From the NCBI RefSeq assembly GCF_026004075.1, contig NZ_BPIK01000001.1, positions 2,024,041 to 2,088,040 of the forward strand: a stretch of 64,000 nt of DNA, in the 5' to 3' direction. This document shows positions 26,132 through 33,897 of the stretch, one piece after another. The stretch comes from Meiothermus sp. Lineage in GTDB: Bacteria; Deinococcota; Deinococci; Deinococcales; Thermaceae. Position numbers and translations under genes: made by a program. Position 1 is the first letter of the stretch; the number at the start of each line of letters is the position of its first letter. Under the pieces are notes generated by a model, which saw nothing but the letters and a program-made list of their open reading frames with translations, ran no database searches and had not been told where the DNA came from.

Positions 26132-27394
26132 ATGAAAGAAATGCAACTCAATCCATCAACTGGCCTACACAATCAACTCAAGGGCGTAGGAGGCAAAAAG
26201 CTAGAAGTGCTTGCCTCGGCTGTTTTCGCTTCGATTGGCTACGGTGTTTTCCGAAACTTGATTATCGAGTTTGGAGGAAAACAAGCAGCAGAAATAGACA
26301 TATATGCGTCTCTTTTCACCCCTTTTCGAGAAACCAAAACAATAGTTGACTGCAAGGGTGGAGATCCCACACCAAAGGAACTCCGTGAGTTTGCTTCGCT
26401 TAGTGTCTTAATTGACGAACCACCAGACTCACTGCTTTTCATCTGCAAACACGACCAGCCTGACGCAACGGTGGCACTTGCAAAACGTTTGAACGTTGAA
26501 CTACTTGAAAGGGTAAACCTGACCTACATAGCACTCCCCATTCTTCAATCTGAAGGTTCCTCAACAAAGAAGGAGAGAATCAGGAAACTCAATACCTACA
26601 TAGCTTGGCAAGTCATTTACGATTACCTTCTAACTTATACCTCAAAGCAACCACTCCTGAGGTCTTACCGCAGGTTCTTGCTGACATGCTTGTGGATGCC
26701 AAGAGAGCCTATTGATCAGGTCAAGAAATCCTTCGATGCCCATCAAAATAAATTCAAAGATGTTACGCAGCGCATAGCAAAGCTGCATGCTACTTCTGCA
26801 AACAAGGCTGTAATCTATGCAAGCAACGATGAGATAGAGTCTGCTATGCTTTTGGAACTCATTCATAGAGTGCTGAACATATATGCCATTTGTCGTTTGA
26901 CAATCAGGTGTGTCAATAAACACAGCCCTGAATATTTGCTGAATGAGGAGAGGATCTTGCCTAAAGTGCGGCAAACCATTGCATCGCTTTCCTTGCATCC
27001 CTTGTATTTCGGCAGATTTGTACCATTCATTCAAAACTTTCTGTTTAGATGGGGAGGATTTATTTACGTTCCTGAGGAACAGTTCGAGCTGGAACACATG
27101 AGCAACGATGTTGGAGTTCCAGTTAACATAGGGCAACTGTTCCTTGACACTATCGACAATTTGTTCAATAGTGGCCGATCATTGTTTATTACTAAAAATA
27201 CCAATGCACCCTCTGTTAAATTTTTCGCTTATGTTCCAGGGGCTTTCCGGGGGCTAGGCATTCTGCACCGTAAGGCTCTAAATAGTTCTAGATACTCGAG
27301 TGCAAGCTTTTTCAAACACGAAAATAACTATATTAATGCCCTAGATCGTGCTTTAAGTACTGAGATAGGCAGCCATAAGAACTTAGTGATCTAG
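26132..27394 (+). CDS. Mrr-like restriction endonuclease-fold protein, AT-rich
   Basis: 420 residues from ATG 26132. The N-terminal ~110 residues fit the Mrr PD-(D/E)xK layout: a helix with LEVLASAVFASIGY, then E54-I-D56 (AAEIDIYA), then D73-C-K75 (TIVDCKGGD), then 'SLLFICKHDQPDATVALAKRLNVELLER', the usual distal helix-strand of Mrr domains. The remaining 300 residues are helical and unfamiliar. Coding GC is clearly lower than all neighbours and codon choice is unlike them, indicating recent transfer. There is no methyltransferase beside it, so it may be a type IV-like (modification-dependent) or solitary defence nuclease. It is flanked by repeat copy C and Uma2 genes. Confidence 0.6.
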   Translation: MKEMQLNPSTGLHNQLKGVGGKKLEVLASAVFASIGYGVFRNLIIEFGGKQAAEIDIYASLFTPFRETKTIVDCKGGDPTPKELREFASLSVLIDEPPDSLLFICKHDQPDATVALAKRLNVELLERVNLTYIALPILQSEGSSTKKERIRKLNTYIAWQVIYDYLLTYTSKQPLLRSYRRFLLTCLWMPREPIDQVKKSFDAHQNKFKDVTQRIAKLHATSANKAVIYASNDEIESAMLLELIHRVLNIYAICRLTIRCVNKHSPEYLLNEERILPKVRQTIASLSLHPLYFGRFVPFIQNFLFRWGGFIYVPEEQFELEHMSNDVGVPVNIGQLFLDTIDNLFNSGRSLFITKNTNAPSVKFFAYVPGAFRGLGILHRKALNSSRYSSASFFKHENNYINALDRALSTEIGSHKNLVI

Positions 27395-27499
27395 GCTCTT
27401 AATTGCAAGAGTCAAGTGCGCGCTCTCGAAGCCTAGCGCGCTTTGCAGCTACTCCCTCAAGCTGAGCAAGAACCAGTAGCCCTCAGACACCTGTGACTC

Positions 27500-28024
27500 C
27501 TACAACCACCACTCGAGCCCGTCCCCCCCGATCGCGATCGGTGCAACCGCCGTGCCCTTCTCGAAGTAAAGGGGCTGATAACCCGGGGCGCGGTAGACTT
27601 CCAGTTTCTCTTCCAGCAGGTTCACAATCCATACCTCAGGAATGCCCGCCTGGGCATACAGTGGCACCTTCAGGCTGCGGTCTTGGGCGAGGGTGGTATC
27701 GCTCACCTCGATCACCAGTAGCACGTCTTGTGGGTAGGGGTCGCGGTCTTTGTAGGTAGAAAGGGGCGGCTTCAAAAGCATCAGATCGGGCTCGGGCTCG
27801 GATTCGGGCGCAATGATCAGCGAGCACTGCGGCATCACCACAACACGCTCGGAAAAGGTTTTGACCAGCATCTGGGTGAGTGCTGTGACGCAATAGCGAT
27901 GACGATAGCCCATTGGCGACATGTGATAAACCTCACCATTCAACAGCTCCACCCGGCCCTGCCCCAAAGCGCCTGCAGCATAGGCTTTGTGGTAATCCTC
28001 GACGGTGAAACGGTGCTTCACCAT
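27500..28024 (-). CDS. Uma2 family endonuclease-fold protein (DUF820)
   Basis: 174 residues. Clear Uma2 features: FTVEDYHKAYAAGAL, 'GRVELLNGEVYHMSPMG' (E in the first strand), PEPDLMLLKPP (the PD), VLLVIEVSDTTLAQDRSLKVPLYAQAGIPEVWIVNL (E-V as the ExK-like element) and a VYRAPG tail. These proteins carry a PD-(D/E)xK fold; many copies occur per genome in cyanobacteria and Thermaceae and their role is unsettled. The start is supported by TATACT ending 6 nt before the ATG (28031-28036). Confidence 0.85.
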   Translation of the reverse strand: MVKHRFTVEDYHKAYAAGALGQGRVELLNGEVYHMSPMGYRHRYCVTALTQMLVKTFSERVVVMPQCSLIIAPESEPEPDLMLLKPPLSTYKDRDPYPQDVLLVIEVSDTTLAQDRSLKVPLYAQAGIPEVWIVNLLEEKLEVYRAPGYQPLYFEKGTAVAPIAIGGDGLEWWL

Positions 28025-28056
28025 GGCTCGAGTATAGCAAGCGTAATCGAGGCACT

Positions 28057-28110
28057 TTGATTTTTGAGGTGCCTCGAGCTAAACTAGCAAAAACTAACGA
28101 GCGTTAGTTT
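28057..28110 (+). promoter_or_regulatory. paa promoter with PaaR operator
   Basis: TTGATT (28057-28062) and TAAACT (28080-28085) are 17 nt apart. AAACTAACG (28091-28099) and CGTTAGTTT (28102-28110) form a perfect palindrome over the predicted transcription start. Its core CTAACGAGCGTTAG (28094-28107) fits the CNAACGNNCGTTNG consensus published for the TetR-family PaaR of Thermus thermophilus, which is released by phenylacetyl-CoA. A GGAGGAG Shine-Dalgarno follows. Confidence 0.85.
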
Positions 28111-28127
28111 GGTAGGTGGGAGGAGAT

Positions 28128-29099
28128 ATGCCAATCAAGTACGGAGTACCCAGCGACCCCGACTACAACGAGCGCCTGCGCGAGTTTGAGGCCCGCATCG
28201 CCCGCGGGGAAAAGATCGAGCCCGGCGACTGGATGCCCGAGGAGTACCGTCGCCAGCTTATCCGCATGATTTCCCAGCACGCCCATTCCGAGGTGGTGGG
28301 GATGCTGCCGGAAGGGGCCTGGATCACCCGCGCCCCCACCCTCAAGCGCAAGATGATCCTGGTAGCCAAGGTGCAGGACGAAGCCGGCCATGGCCAGTAC
28401 CTCTACCACGCCGCCGAGACCCTGGGCATATCGCGCGAGGCCATGCTGGAAGCCCTGCTCTCGGGCAAGGCCAAGTACTCCTCCATCTTCAACTACCCCA
28501 CCCTGACCTGGGCCGACATCGGCACCATCGGCTGGCTGGTGGATGGGGCCGCCATCAAGAACCAGACCATGCTGGCGGCCTGCTCGTATGGCCCCTACAG
28601 CCGGGCCATGGTACGCATCTGCGCCGAGGAGACCTTCCACCACAAGCAGGGCAAGGAGATGGTGCTCCTTTACGCCAAGGGTACGCCCAAGCAGCGCCAG
28701 ATGGCCCAGGACGCCATCAACCGCTGGTGGTGGCCGGCCCTGATGATGATGGGCCCCCACGACAAGGACAGCCCCAACACCGAAATTCTGGTGCGCTGGG
28801 GGATCAAGACCAAGACCAACGACCAGGTGCGCCAGGAGTTTATCAACGAGCACGCGCCCGAAATCCTGGAAGCGGGCCTCACCATCCCCGACCCCGAGCT
28901 GCGCTACGACGAGGCCACCGGCAACTGGCTACACGGCCCCATCAACTGGGACGAGTTCTGGCAGGTGGTGGCTGGCAACGGCCCCATGAACAAAGAACGC
29001 CTGGAGGCCCGTCGGCGGGCCCATGCCGAGGGGGCCTGGGTGCGCGAGGCCCTGGAAGCCTACGCCGCCAAGAAGCAAAAGACCGCCGTCGCGGTGTAG
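28128..29099 (+). CDS. paaA: 1,2-phenylacetyl-CoA epoxidase, catalytic subunit A
   Basis: 323 residues from ATG 28128 (GGAGGAG 5 nt upstream; an earlier GTG overlaps that Shine-Dalgarno). PaaA carries the di-iron centre that epoxidises the ring of phenylacetyl-CoA, the first ring-attacking step of aerobic phenylacetate breakdown. Iron ligands sit in helices with [10 protein letters not shown] (E85, H88) and [12 protein letters not shown], spaced as in PaaA. It forms a complex with PaaC (structural), PaaB and the PaaD assembly factor encoded downstream. The reductase PaaE and the later enzymes PaaG, PaaZ and PaaJ are not in the window. Confidence 0.96.
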   Translation: MPIKYGVPSDPDYNERLREFEARIARGEKIEPGDWMPEEYRRQLIRMISQHAHSEVVGMLPEGAWITRAPTLKRKMILVAKVQDEAGHGQYLYHAAETLGISREAMLEALLSGKAKYSSIFNYPTLTWADIGTIGWLVDGAAIKNQTMLAACSYGPYSRAMVRICAEETFHHKQGKEMVLLYAKGTPKQRQMAQDAINRWWWPALMMMGPHDKDSPNTEILVRWGIKTKTNDQVRQEFINEHAPEILEAGLTIPDPELRYDEATGNWLHGPINWDEFWQVVAGNGPMNKERLEARRRAHAEGAWVREALEAYAAKKQKTAVAV

Positions 29100-29117
29100 C
29101 GCTGCGGAGGAGGCCCT

Positions 29118-29687
29118 ATGGATACACAATGGCCCCGCTGGGAAGTCTTCAAGCAGGACACCCCCCACAAGCCCCATCAGGCGGTGGGCTCGGTGCACGC
29201 TGCCGACCCCGAACACGCCCTCCTGACCGCCCGTAACGTCTTTGCCCGGCGGCCCCAGGCGGTGAGCATGTGGGTGGCTCGAGCCGAAGACGTCTACGCC
29301 TGGACCCGAGAGGAGGTTCTCGAGGGCCTGGCAACCGCTAAAGCCGATACCGGCCTGGGCGCAGCCTGCCGATACCTGGTCTTTCGCAAAACCACGCACA
29401 AGCGCTCCATGACCTTTGTGGACTATGTGGGCGAGGTGGAGGCCACAAGCCCCGAGGAGGCCCTCCAGCAGGCCCAGGCCCGGTTCACCGACACCGAGGC
29501 CCTGGCCTGGTGGGTTGTGCCCGCCGATAAGGTGTATCAGAGCGACCCCAGCCAGGAGACGGTGGAAAGCTGGTTTGCCCCAGCCAGGGAAAAAACCTAC
29601 AAGCAGCAGCAGTTCTATGCCACAGTGGGTTCCCACATCAGCAAGCACAAGGTGGGGCGGGGGGTGGAAGATGACGAATGCTGCTAA
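29118..29687 (+). CDS. paaB: 1,2-phenylacetyl-CoA epoxidase subunit B, duplicated form
   Basis: 189 residues, about twice the usual PaaB (about 95). The first half (WEVFKQDTPHKPHQAVGSVHAADPEHALLTARNVFARR) and the second half (YLVFRKTTHKRSMTFVDYVGEVEATSPEEALQQAQARF) repeat the same pattern, so this is a tandem fusion of two PaaB units. PaaB bridges PaaAC dimers in the epoxidase. The C-terminus HKVGRGVEDDECC is unusual, ending in two Cys. Its end overlaps paaC by 17 nt. Confidence 0.9.
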   Translation: MDTQWPRWEVFKQDTPHKPHQAVGSVHAADPEHALLTARNVFARRPQAVSMWVARAEDVYAWTREEVLEGLATAKADTGLGAACRYLVFRKTTHKRSMTFVDYVGEVEATSPEEALQQAQARFTDTEALAWWVVPADKVYQSDPSQETVESWFAPAREKTYKQQQFYATVGSHISKHKVGRGVEDDECC

Positions 29688-30429
29688 AGAGGTTCTGATC
29701 GCCAAACTGACCGCGCTGGCCGACGACGAGGTCATCCTGGCTCACCGCAACAGCGAGTGGACCGGCCACGGGCCCATTCTGGAAGAGGACATTGCCCTGG
29801 CCAACATCGTGCAGGACGAGCTGGGCCACGCCACCTTGTGGTACGGTCTGCGCCAGCAACTCGACAGCTCCGACCCCGACCAACTGGCCTTTTTCCGCGA
29901 CGCCAACGAGTACCGTTGCTGCGAGCTGGTGGAGCTGCCCAAAGGCGACTGGGCCTTCACCATGCTGCGGCAGTACCTGTTCGACCTTTACGAGGCGTTC
30001 TGGCTCGAGGCCGCCCGGCACAGCACCTACCAGCCCCTGGCCGATGCCGTGCAGAAGATTATCCGCGAGGAGCGCTTCCACCTGCAGCACACCCAGGCCT
30101 GGATAGAGCGGCTGGGCCAGGGCACCGAGGAGTCCAACCGGCGCTTGCAGCAAGCCCTGGAGATGCAGTGGGGCTATGCCCAGCAGCTTTTTGTGCCCAT
30201 CCCTGGCGAAGAACTGCTGGTAGCCGAGGGCATCGTGCCCGACCTGGCCCCTGTAAAAGAACGCTGGCTCGAGCACAGCACCCGCCACCTGCAAGCCGCT
30301 AGCCTCAAGCTGCCCATCAACCCCGGTTACCAGCCCACCTCCCGCACCTACCACACCGAGCACCTGTGGAGCATACTGGCCGAGATGCAGTCCACCGCCC
30401 GCTGGGACGCCGAAGCCAAGGTTTGGTAA
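29671..30429 (+). CDS. paaC: 1,2-phenylacetyl-CoA epoxidase, structural subunit C
   Basis: 252 residues from ATG 29671, inside the end of paaB (translational coupling). PaaC is a ferritin-fold partner that lacks a functional metal site and stabilises PaaA. Recognisable parts: LADDEVILAHRNSEWTGHGPILEEDIALANIVQDELGHA near the N-terminus and REERFHLQHTQAWIERLG in the middle. An earlier in-frame start would lengthen it by 85 residues of paaB-shadow sequence and is rejected. Confidence 0.94.
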   Translation: MTNAAKEVLIAKLTALADDEVILAHRNSEWTGHGPILEEDIALANIVQDELGHATLWYGLRQQLDSSDPDQLAFFRDANEYRCCELVELPKGDWAFTMLRQYLFDLYEAFWLEAARHSTYQPLADAVQKIIREERFHLQHTQAWIERLGQGTEESNRRLQQALEMQWGYAQQLFVPIPGEELLVAEGIVPDLAPVKERWLEHSTRHLQAASLKLPINPGYQPTSRTYHTEHLWSILAEMQSTARWDAEAKVW

Positions 30430-30430
30430 C

Positions 30431-30925
30431 ATGACTGCCCTACCCAGTACCGAGCAAGTCTGGAAGGCCCTGGCCCAGATTCCCGACCCCGAGATTCCGG
30501 TGATCAACGTGGTCGAGATGGGCATTGTGCGGGATGTGGAGATCGAAGGCAATAAGGCCACCATCACCATGACCCCCACCTTCTCGGGCTGCCCGGCCCT
30601 GCACCTTATCCGAGAACAGCTCGAGCGCACCGCGCGCGCCCTGGGCTTCGACCCGGTCGAGGTTAAAACCGTGCTATCGCCGGCCTGGAGCACCGACTGG
30701 ATTAGCCCGGAAGCCAAGGAGCGCCTGCGCCAGTATGGGATTGCACCTCCCAAACCCAAAGGCGCGCAGGACTTTTTGATAGAGCTCGAGGCCGCCCCCA
30801 CCCCCTGCCCGCGCTGCGGCTCACTCAACACGTCCGTCAAGAACACCTTTGGCCCCACCCTGTGCAAGGCCATCTACGTCTGTAACAACTGCCAGGAGCC
30901 CTTCGAAAGCTTCAAGACCGTGTAG
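30431..30925 (+). CDS. paaD: Phenylacetyl-CoA epoxidase maturation protein PaaD
   Basis: 164 residues. N-terminal MIP18/DUF59 domain (IPDPEIPVINVVEMGIVRDV, about 17-36; TFSGCPALHLI with the conserved Cys near 56) and a C-terminal zinc ribbon (CPRCGS ... CNNCQEPF). PaaD-type proteins assist iron-centre assembly in PaaA. It starts 1 nt after paaC, as last gene of the visible paa operon. Confidence 0.93.
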   Translation: MTALPSTEQVWKALAQIPDPEIPVINVVEMGIVRDVEIEGNKATITMTPTFSGCPALHLIREQLERTARALGFDPVEVKTVLSPAWSTDWISPEAKERLRQYGIAPPKPKGAQDFLIELEAAPTPCPRCGSLNTSVKNTFGPTLCKAIYVCNNCQEPFESFKTV

Positions 30926-30947
30926 GCAGCAAAACCTTTGAGTAACG

Positions 30948-30966
30948 CCCAAAAACCCGTTTTGGG
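30948..30966. other. Short hairpin after the paa operon
   Basis: CCCAAAA (30948-30954) and TTTTGGG (30960-30966) form a 7-bp stem with a 5-nt loop 20 nt past paaD. There is no T-run after it, so it would be only a weak terminator. Confidence 0.4.
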
Positions 30967-31001
30967 TCAAATGTAACTGAATTCCCCCCTGGGCATGGGT
31001 G

Positions 31002-31007
31002 TACAAT
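31002..31007 (+). promoter_or_regulatory. -10 box of the lipoprotein gene
   Basis: TACAAT, 33 nt before the ATG, with an AGGAGGAA Shine-Dalgarno in between. The -35 (CTGAAT, 19 nt upstream) is poor. Confidence 0.45.
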
Positions 31008-31040
31008 TTCACTGCTTCAAAGAGCGAGCAGGAGGAATTT

Positions 31041-31634
31041 ATGAAACGTGTAGCACTACTCGGCAGTGTTTTGGCTTTGGCTTTTGCTGGCTGCGGGCTC
31101 ATTAGCAGCCCACCCATTAACAACCCCTTTGGACTGGATGGGCTGCAAACCACCATTAACCTCGGCCCCAGTGCAGCTGCCACCGGTACAGCCAACGTGA
31201 CCGCTACCTTTGAAGACCTCACCAACCTCAACCTTCCCGCCAACCCAAGTGGTTTTTCTTATAATCTGGCAATCTCGAGCGTAAGTTTTGGCACGGGCTG
31301 CCCGGCCACTACCCCCTCACCCATCAACGTCACCATGAGCGCTACCCTTACCGTCTCTGATAACGGAGGAGCCGGAGGTGCCCAGCGCAGCAGCACAGCC
31401 TCTGCCAACAGCGTGCAGTTCACCCTTACCAGCAGCGGCAGTCAAGTTACCGTAGGCAACCTGACCAACGGAACCCTTAATCTCAACGTGGGTCAGATTC
31501 TACCCATCCTCCAAAACGGTGGACAGAACACCGCCGTACTCGAAGCCCAAATCACCACCGTCAGCACCCCCGACCTGGCCGGCTGCGCCATGACCATCAC
31601 CTGGGGCGGCGGTCAGGGCGTCCTGCGCTTCTAA
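31041..31634 (+). CDS. Predicted surface lipoprotein, unknown function
   Basis: 197 residues from ATG 31041 behind AGGAGGAA. The signal peptide MKRVALLGSVLALAFAGC ends in a lipobox (LAFAG-C18), so the mature protein should be lipid-anchored. The mature chain is Ser/Thr/Asn/Gly-rich with strand-like repeats (TGTANVTATFEDLTNLNL, VTVGNLTNGTLNLNVGQI) and two Cys (GTGCPATT, LAGCAMT) that may pair. No enzyme motif. It resembles a small beta-sandwich envelope protein. It is followed by a strong terminator. Confidence 0.75.
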   Translation: MKRVALLGSVLALAFAGCGLISSPPINNPFGLDGLQTTINLGPSAAATGTANVTATFEDLTNLNLPANPSGFSYNLAISSVSFGTGCPATTPSPINVTMSATLTVSDNGGAGGAQRSSTASANSVQFTLTSSGSQVTVGNLTNGTLNLNVGQILPILQNGGQNTAVLEAQITTVSTPDLAGCAMTITWGGGQGVLRF

Positions 31635-31648
31635 CAGCCTGCTAGAGA

Positions 31649-31678
31649 AAACCCGCTCAGGGACGAGCGGGTTTTTTT
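31649..31678. terminator. Bidirectional intrinsic terminator
   Basis: AAACCCGCTC (31649-31658) pairs with GAGCGGGTTT (31665-31674) and is followed by TTTT; on the minus strand the stem ends in TTTTC, so it can also end the convergent gene, whose stop lies at 31677. Confidence 0.9.
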
Positions 31679-32930
31679 ATGGCGGCGGCAGCTCAAAGTA
31701 GCGCCGCAAAACGTCGCGCACCTCGGGGGGAAGGGGCTCGGACTCGAGGTACTTCTCGGCCTGGCGCTGCACGTTCTGCGGGGGCTGGCCCGAGGCCCAG
31801 GGGCTGGGCAGGGGTGCCGGTCTCCCCTGTCGGTTTTCCCCCCGGCTGAGCGGCGCTTCGCCTGCTGGGCGCTCGGTACGCGAGGGCAGATTCTGTGGTG
31901 GGCGGGCCTGCGGGGTCTGTCCCTGAGGGCTTCCGCCTTCGCCACCGCGAGCCTGACTCTGGCCCGGATTATCTCTCGAAGGCTGGCCCTGCCCTGGCTG
32001 TTGTCCTGGCTGTGCTTGCCCAGGTTGGGGGGGTTGTGCTTGTCCAGGTTGGGATGGCTGTGCTTGCCCTGGACGGGATGAGTTGCCCGGTTGAGCTGGC
32101 TGCGCTTGCCCAGGTTGAGGTGGCTGCGCTTGCCCAGGTTGAGGAGGCTGTGCTTGACCCGGCTGATTGGTTTGCGGCTGTCCTGTCGGATTGGGTGAAT
32201 TCTGCCCAGACTGCGCGGGATCTTGCCCGTTTGGGCTGGATGAAGGCTGTTCGCGGCCTTGCAGGTTTTCAACCGTTTGACCGGGGCGCGTTGCATCCTG
32301 GCCGACCGCGTCCTGCGGTTGGTTCTGGCCTTGTGCATCCCTTCCCTGTGCTTCCTGTATAGGTGCGTCTGGTTGCGTGGGCTGCGTCTCTTCTGCTGGG
32401 GTGGGGGCTGCCCCCGGCTCCGAACCAGGTGGCTGGCTTTCGGATGGGTTCCCCTGCGGAGGTGGAGGCTCGGCTTGCCGTGGGCTGGGCTGGGCTGGAT
32501 CGGTTGAACGGGTGGTTTGTGATATGGGAGGGGGGCTCGAGGCCACCGCAGGTGAAGAGGACGGCAGGCGCAGGGGTGGCAGCACCCAGACCAAGCCCAG
32601 CAATAGCACGTAAAGAGCAGCAAAAGCCCAAGGAAAAACCGGCAGCCGGGCTCCGCGCAGACTGGCCGCCGCCTCGAGCTGCAACTGATTGCGCCAGGGG
32701 TGGTGGGGAGGGGCCTCCAGCGCGCTACGGTAGGCCAGGCCGTACTGCCGATCCAGGTCGGCCAGGGCGCGCCGCTCCTCCCAGCGGGAGGGGTACAGCA
32801 AACCCAGCAACGATCCCAGCACCCAGGCCGGATGCACCAGCCAGGCCAGCGGAAACAGCAGCAAGGCCAGCCCTATAGCCAGCCAGAGCCGCACCCGCCA
32901 AGCCCGCCTTGCAGCCCATGCCCGGTGCAT
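31677..32930 (-). CDS. Membrane protein with long Pro/Gln-rich repeat tail
   Basis: 417 residues from ATG 32930; TACCCT (32937-32942) lies 6 nt upstream. Two or three hydrophobic helices occur near the N-terminus (LWLAIGLALLLFPLAWLV, VLGSLLGLLYP, FAALYVLLLGLVWVL), ending near residue 120. From about 125 on the chain is low complexity: Pro, Gln, Ser, Gly with tandem PGQAQPPQ-like units (about 250-320). The final 40 residues (NVQRQAEKYLESEPLPPEVRDVLRRYFELPPP) regain helix character and resemble tails of aerotolerance (Bat)-type membrane proteins. A small membrane-anchored gene lies just upstream. Function unknown. Confidence 0.65.
   Translation of the reverse strand: MHRAWAARRAWRVRLWLAIGLALLLFPLAWLVHPAWVLGSLLGLLYPSRWEERRALADLDRQYGLAYRSALEAPPHHPWRNQLQLEAAASLRGARLPVFPWAFAALYVLLLGLVWVLPPLRLPSSSPAVASSPPPISQTTRSTDPAQPSPRQAEPPPPQGNPSESQPPGSEPGAAPTPAEETQPTQPDAPIQEAQGRDAQGQNQPQDAVGQDATRPGQTVENLQGREQPSSSPNGQDPAQSGQNSPNPTGQPQTNQPGQAQPPQPGQAQPPQPGQAQPAQPGNSSRPGQAQPSQPGQAQPPQPGQAQPGQQPGQGQPSRDNPGQSQARGGEGGSPQGQTPQARPPQNLPSRTERPAGEAPLSRGENRQGRPAPLPSPWASGQPPQNVQRQAEKYLESEPLPPEVRDVLRRYFELPPP
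32000..32165. repeat. Tandem coding repeat (PGQAQPPQ units)
   Basis: On the plus strand a roughly 24-nt unit reading like TTGCCCAGGTTGAGGTGGC recurs about six times with substitutions. It encodes PGQAQPPQ-type octapeptides of the membrane protein on the minus strand. Such repeats are prone to copy-number change. Confidence 0.7.
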
Positions 32931-33005
32931 GGCTACAGGGTACTGGGGAAGGGTTGAGTTCAGATAGGATGCAGTACACCATGACACTGCCAGTACGAGC
33001 GCGCC

Positions 33006-33251
33006 CTAAAGACGTTCCAGAACCTCCTCGGCTTGCTGGAAGTAGCCATCCTTGGGAATCAGCACATAGCCCCTCGAGCTTCGCGCGGGGTAATAGGGCA
33101 CCTCGAGGCTCAGCTCCCGCCGCACCCCTTCGTAGCGGCGGATCTGCGCGGGGTTGAAGGCCGGCCTGGGCCGGAACTGCACAGCCTGGGAGAGGCGTTC
33201 GATGAGGAGGGCCAGGTAGGCCGCGATTCCCCAGGCTCGGGCCGTTTTCAT
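33006..33251 (-). CDS. Small membrane-anchored hypothetical protein
   Basis: 81 residues from ATG 33251, 7 nt after TACACT. A hydrophobic stretch (AWGIAAYLALLIERL) is followed by basic/aromatic sequence (FRPRPAFNPAQIRRYEGVRRELSLEVPYYPARSSRGYVLIPKDGYFQQAEEVLERL). I do not recognise a family. It lies just upstream of the repeat-rich membrane protein gene on the same strand and may be co-transcribed. Confidence 0.5.
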   Translation of the reverse strand: MKTARAWGIAAYLALLIERLSQAVQFRPRPAFNPAQIRRYEGVRRELSLEVPYYPARSSRGYVLIPKDGYFQQAEEVLERL

Positions 33252-33311
33252 AAAGGGTAGTGTAGCCGGAAGCGAAGGGCAAAGCATGAGTGCCGACCAG
33301 TGACCATCGCC

Positions 33312-33340
33312 TTCGAACTTGTACAGATTTATTGTACAAT
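33312..33340 (+). promoter_or_regulatory. yefM-yoeB promoter with TGTACA operator boxes
   Basis: TTCGAA (33312-33317) and TACAAT (33335-33340) are 17 nt apart, and the ATG lies 6 nt further. Two TGTACA hexamers (33320-33325 and 33333-33338) lie between and over these boxes. TGTACA palindromes are the autoregulatory sites reported for E. coli YefM, which fits autorepression here. Confidence 0.75.
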
Positions 33341-33346
33341 AGGGTT

Positions 33347-33634
33347 ATGGCTATTGAAACGAGTTACAGCCTGGCTAGAGAGCAGCTTGCTACCCTGCTC
33401 GATCGCGTGACCAACGATCTGGAGGTGGTCATCATCAACCGTCGCAACGGGAAGCGCGTGGCTATGATTGACGCCGATGAGTACGAGCGCCTCATGGAAA
33501 CCGTGCATTTGCTGCGCTCTCCCAAGAACGCCGAGCGGCTGTTAAAGGCGCTCGAGCAGGCTCAAAAAGGCGAGGGTCTGAAGGGCAGCACCGCAGATCT
33601 GCGGCTCGAGGTACTGGGTGGCCAAGGCAAATAG
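33347..33634 (+). CDS. yefM: YefM/Phd-family antitoxin
   Basis: 95 residues from ATG 33347. Typical YefM N-terminal DNA-binding fold: SYSLAREQLATLLDRVTNDLEVVIINRRNGKRVAMIDADEYERLMETVHLLRSPKNAERL. The C-terminal part (about 65-95), which wraps the toxin, is charged and presumably disordered. It neutralises YoeB and represses its own promoter. Overlaps yoeB by 17 nt. Confidence 0.92.
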   Translation: MAIETSYSLAREQLATLLDRVTNDLEVVIINRRNGKRVAMIDADEYERLMETVHLLRSPKNAERLLKALEQAQKGEGLKGSTADLRLEVLGGQGK

Positions 33635-33893
33635 GCCGCGCGAGGCCCTTTTCACGCCGGTCTTTCTCGAGGATCTTCGCTTCTGGGTGGATACCGACCG
33701 AAAGGTTGCGCTCAAAATTTTCGACCTGATCGAATCGGTCTTGCGCGAACCCTTTGCTGGGATCGGAAAGCCCGAACCCCTCAAATACCTTGGCCCTGGC
33801 ATGTGGTCGCGCCGGATCACCCAGGAGCACCGCCTGGTTTACCGCGTCTCGGACGAGCGGATTGATTTCCTGCAAGCGCGATACCATTACTAA
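33618..33893 (+). CDS. yoeB: YoeB-family mRNA interferase toxin
   Basis: 91 residues, RelE superfamily. Ribosome-dependent mRNA cleavage is the known activity of YoeB. The catalytic positions appear intact: the Glu in GKPEPLKY (E53), Arg in the MWSRRI/EHRLVYRV strands and the C-terminal ARYHY (His-Tyr). The start overlaps the antitoxin frame. It is about 6 residues longer at the N-terminus than E. coli YoeB. Hairpin repeat family 2 begins directly after its stop. Confidence 0.93.
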   Translation: MAKANRPREALFTPVFLEDLRFWVDTDRKVALKIFDLIESVLREPFAGIGKPEPLKYLGPGMWSRRITQEHRLVYRVSDERIDFLQARYHY

Positions 33894-33897
33894 TGCC

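Noticed and set aside
30948-30966. Strong terminator for the paa operon
   Set aside because: Only a 7-bp stem with no T-run; recorded as a weak hairpin.
32000-32165. CRISPR or intergenic repeat array
   Set aside because: The roughly 24-nt units are contiguous and encode regular octapeptides of a membrane protein.
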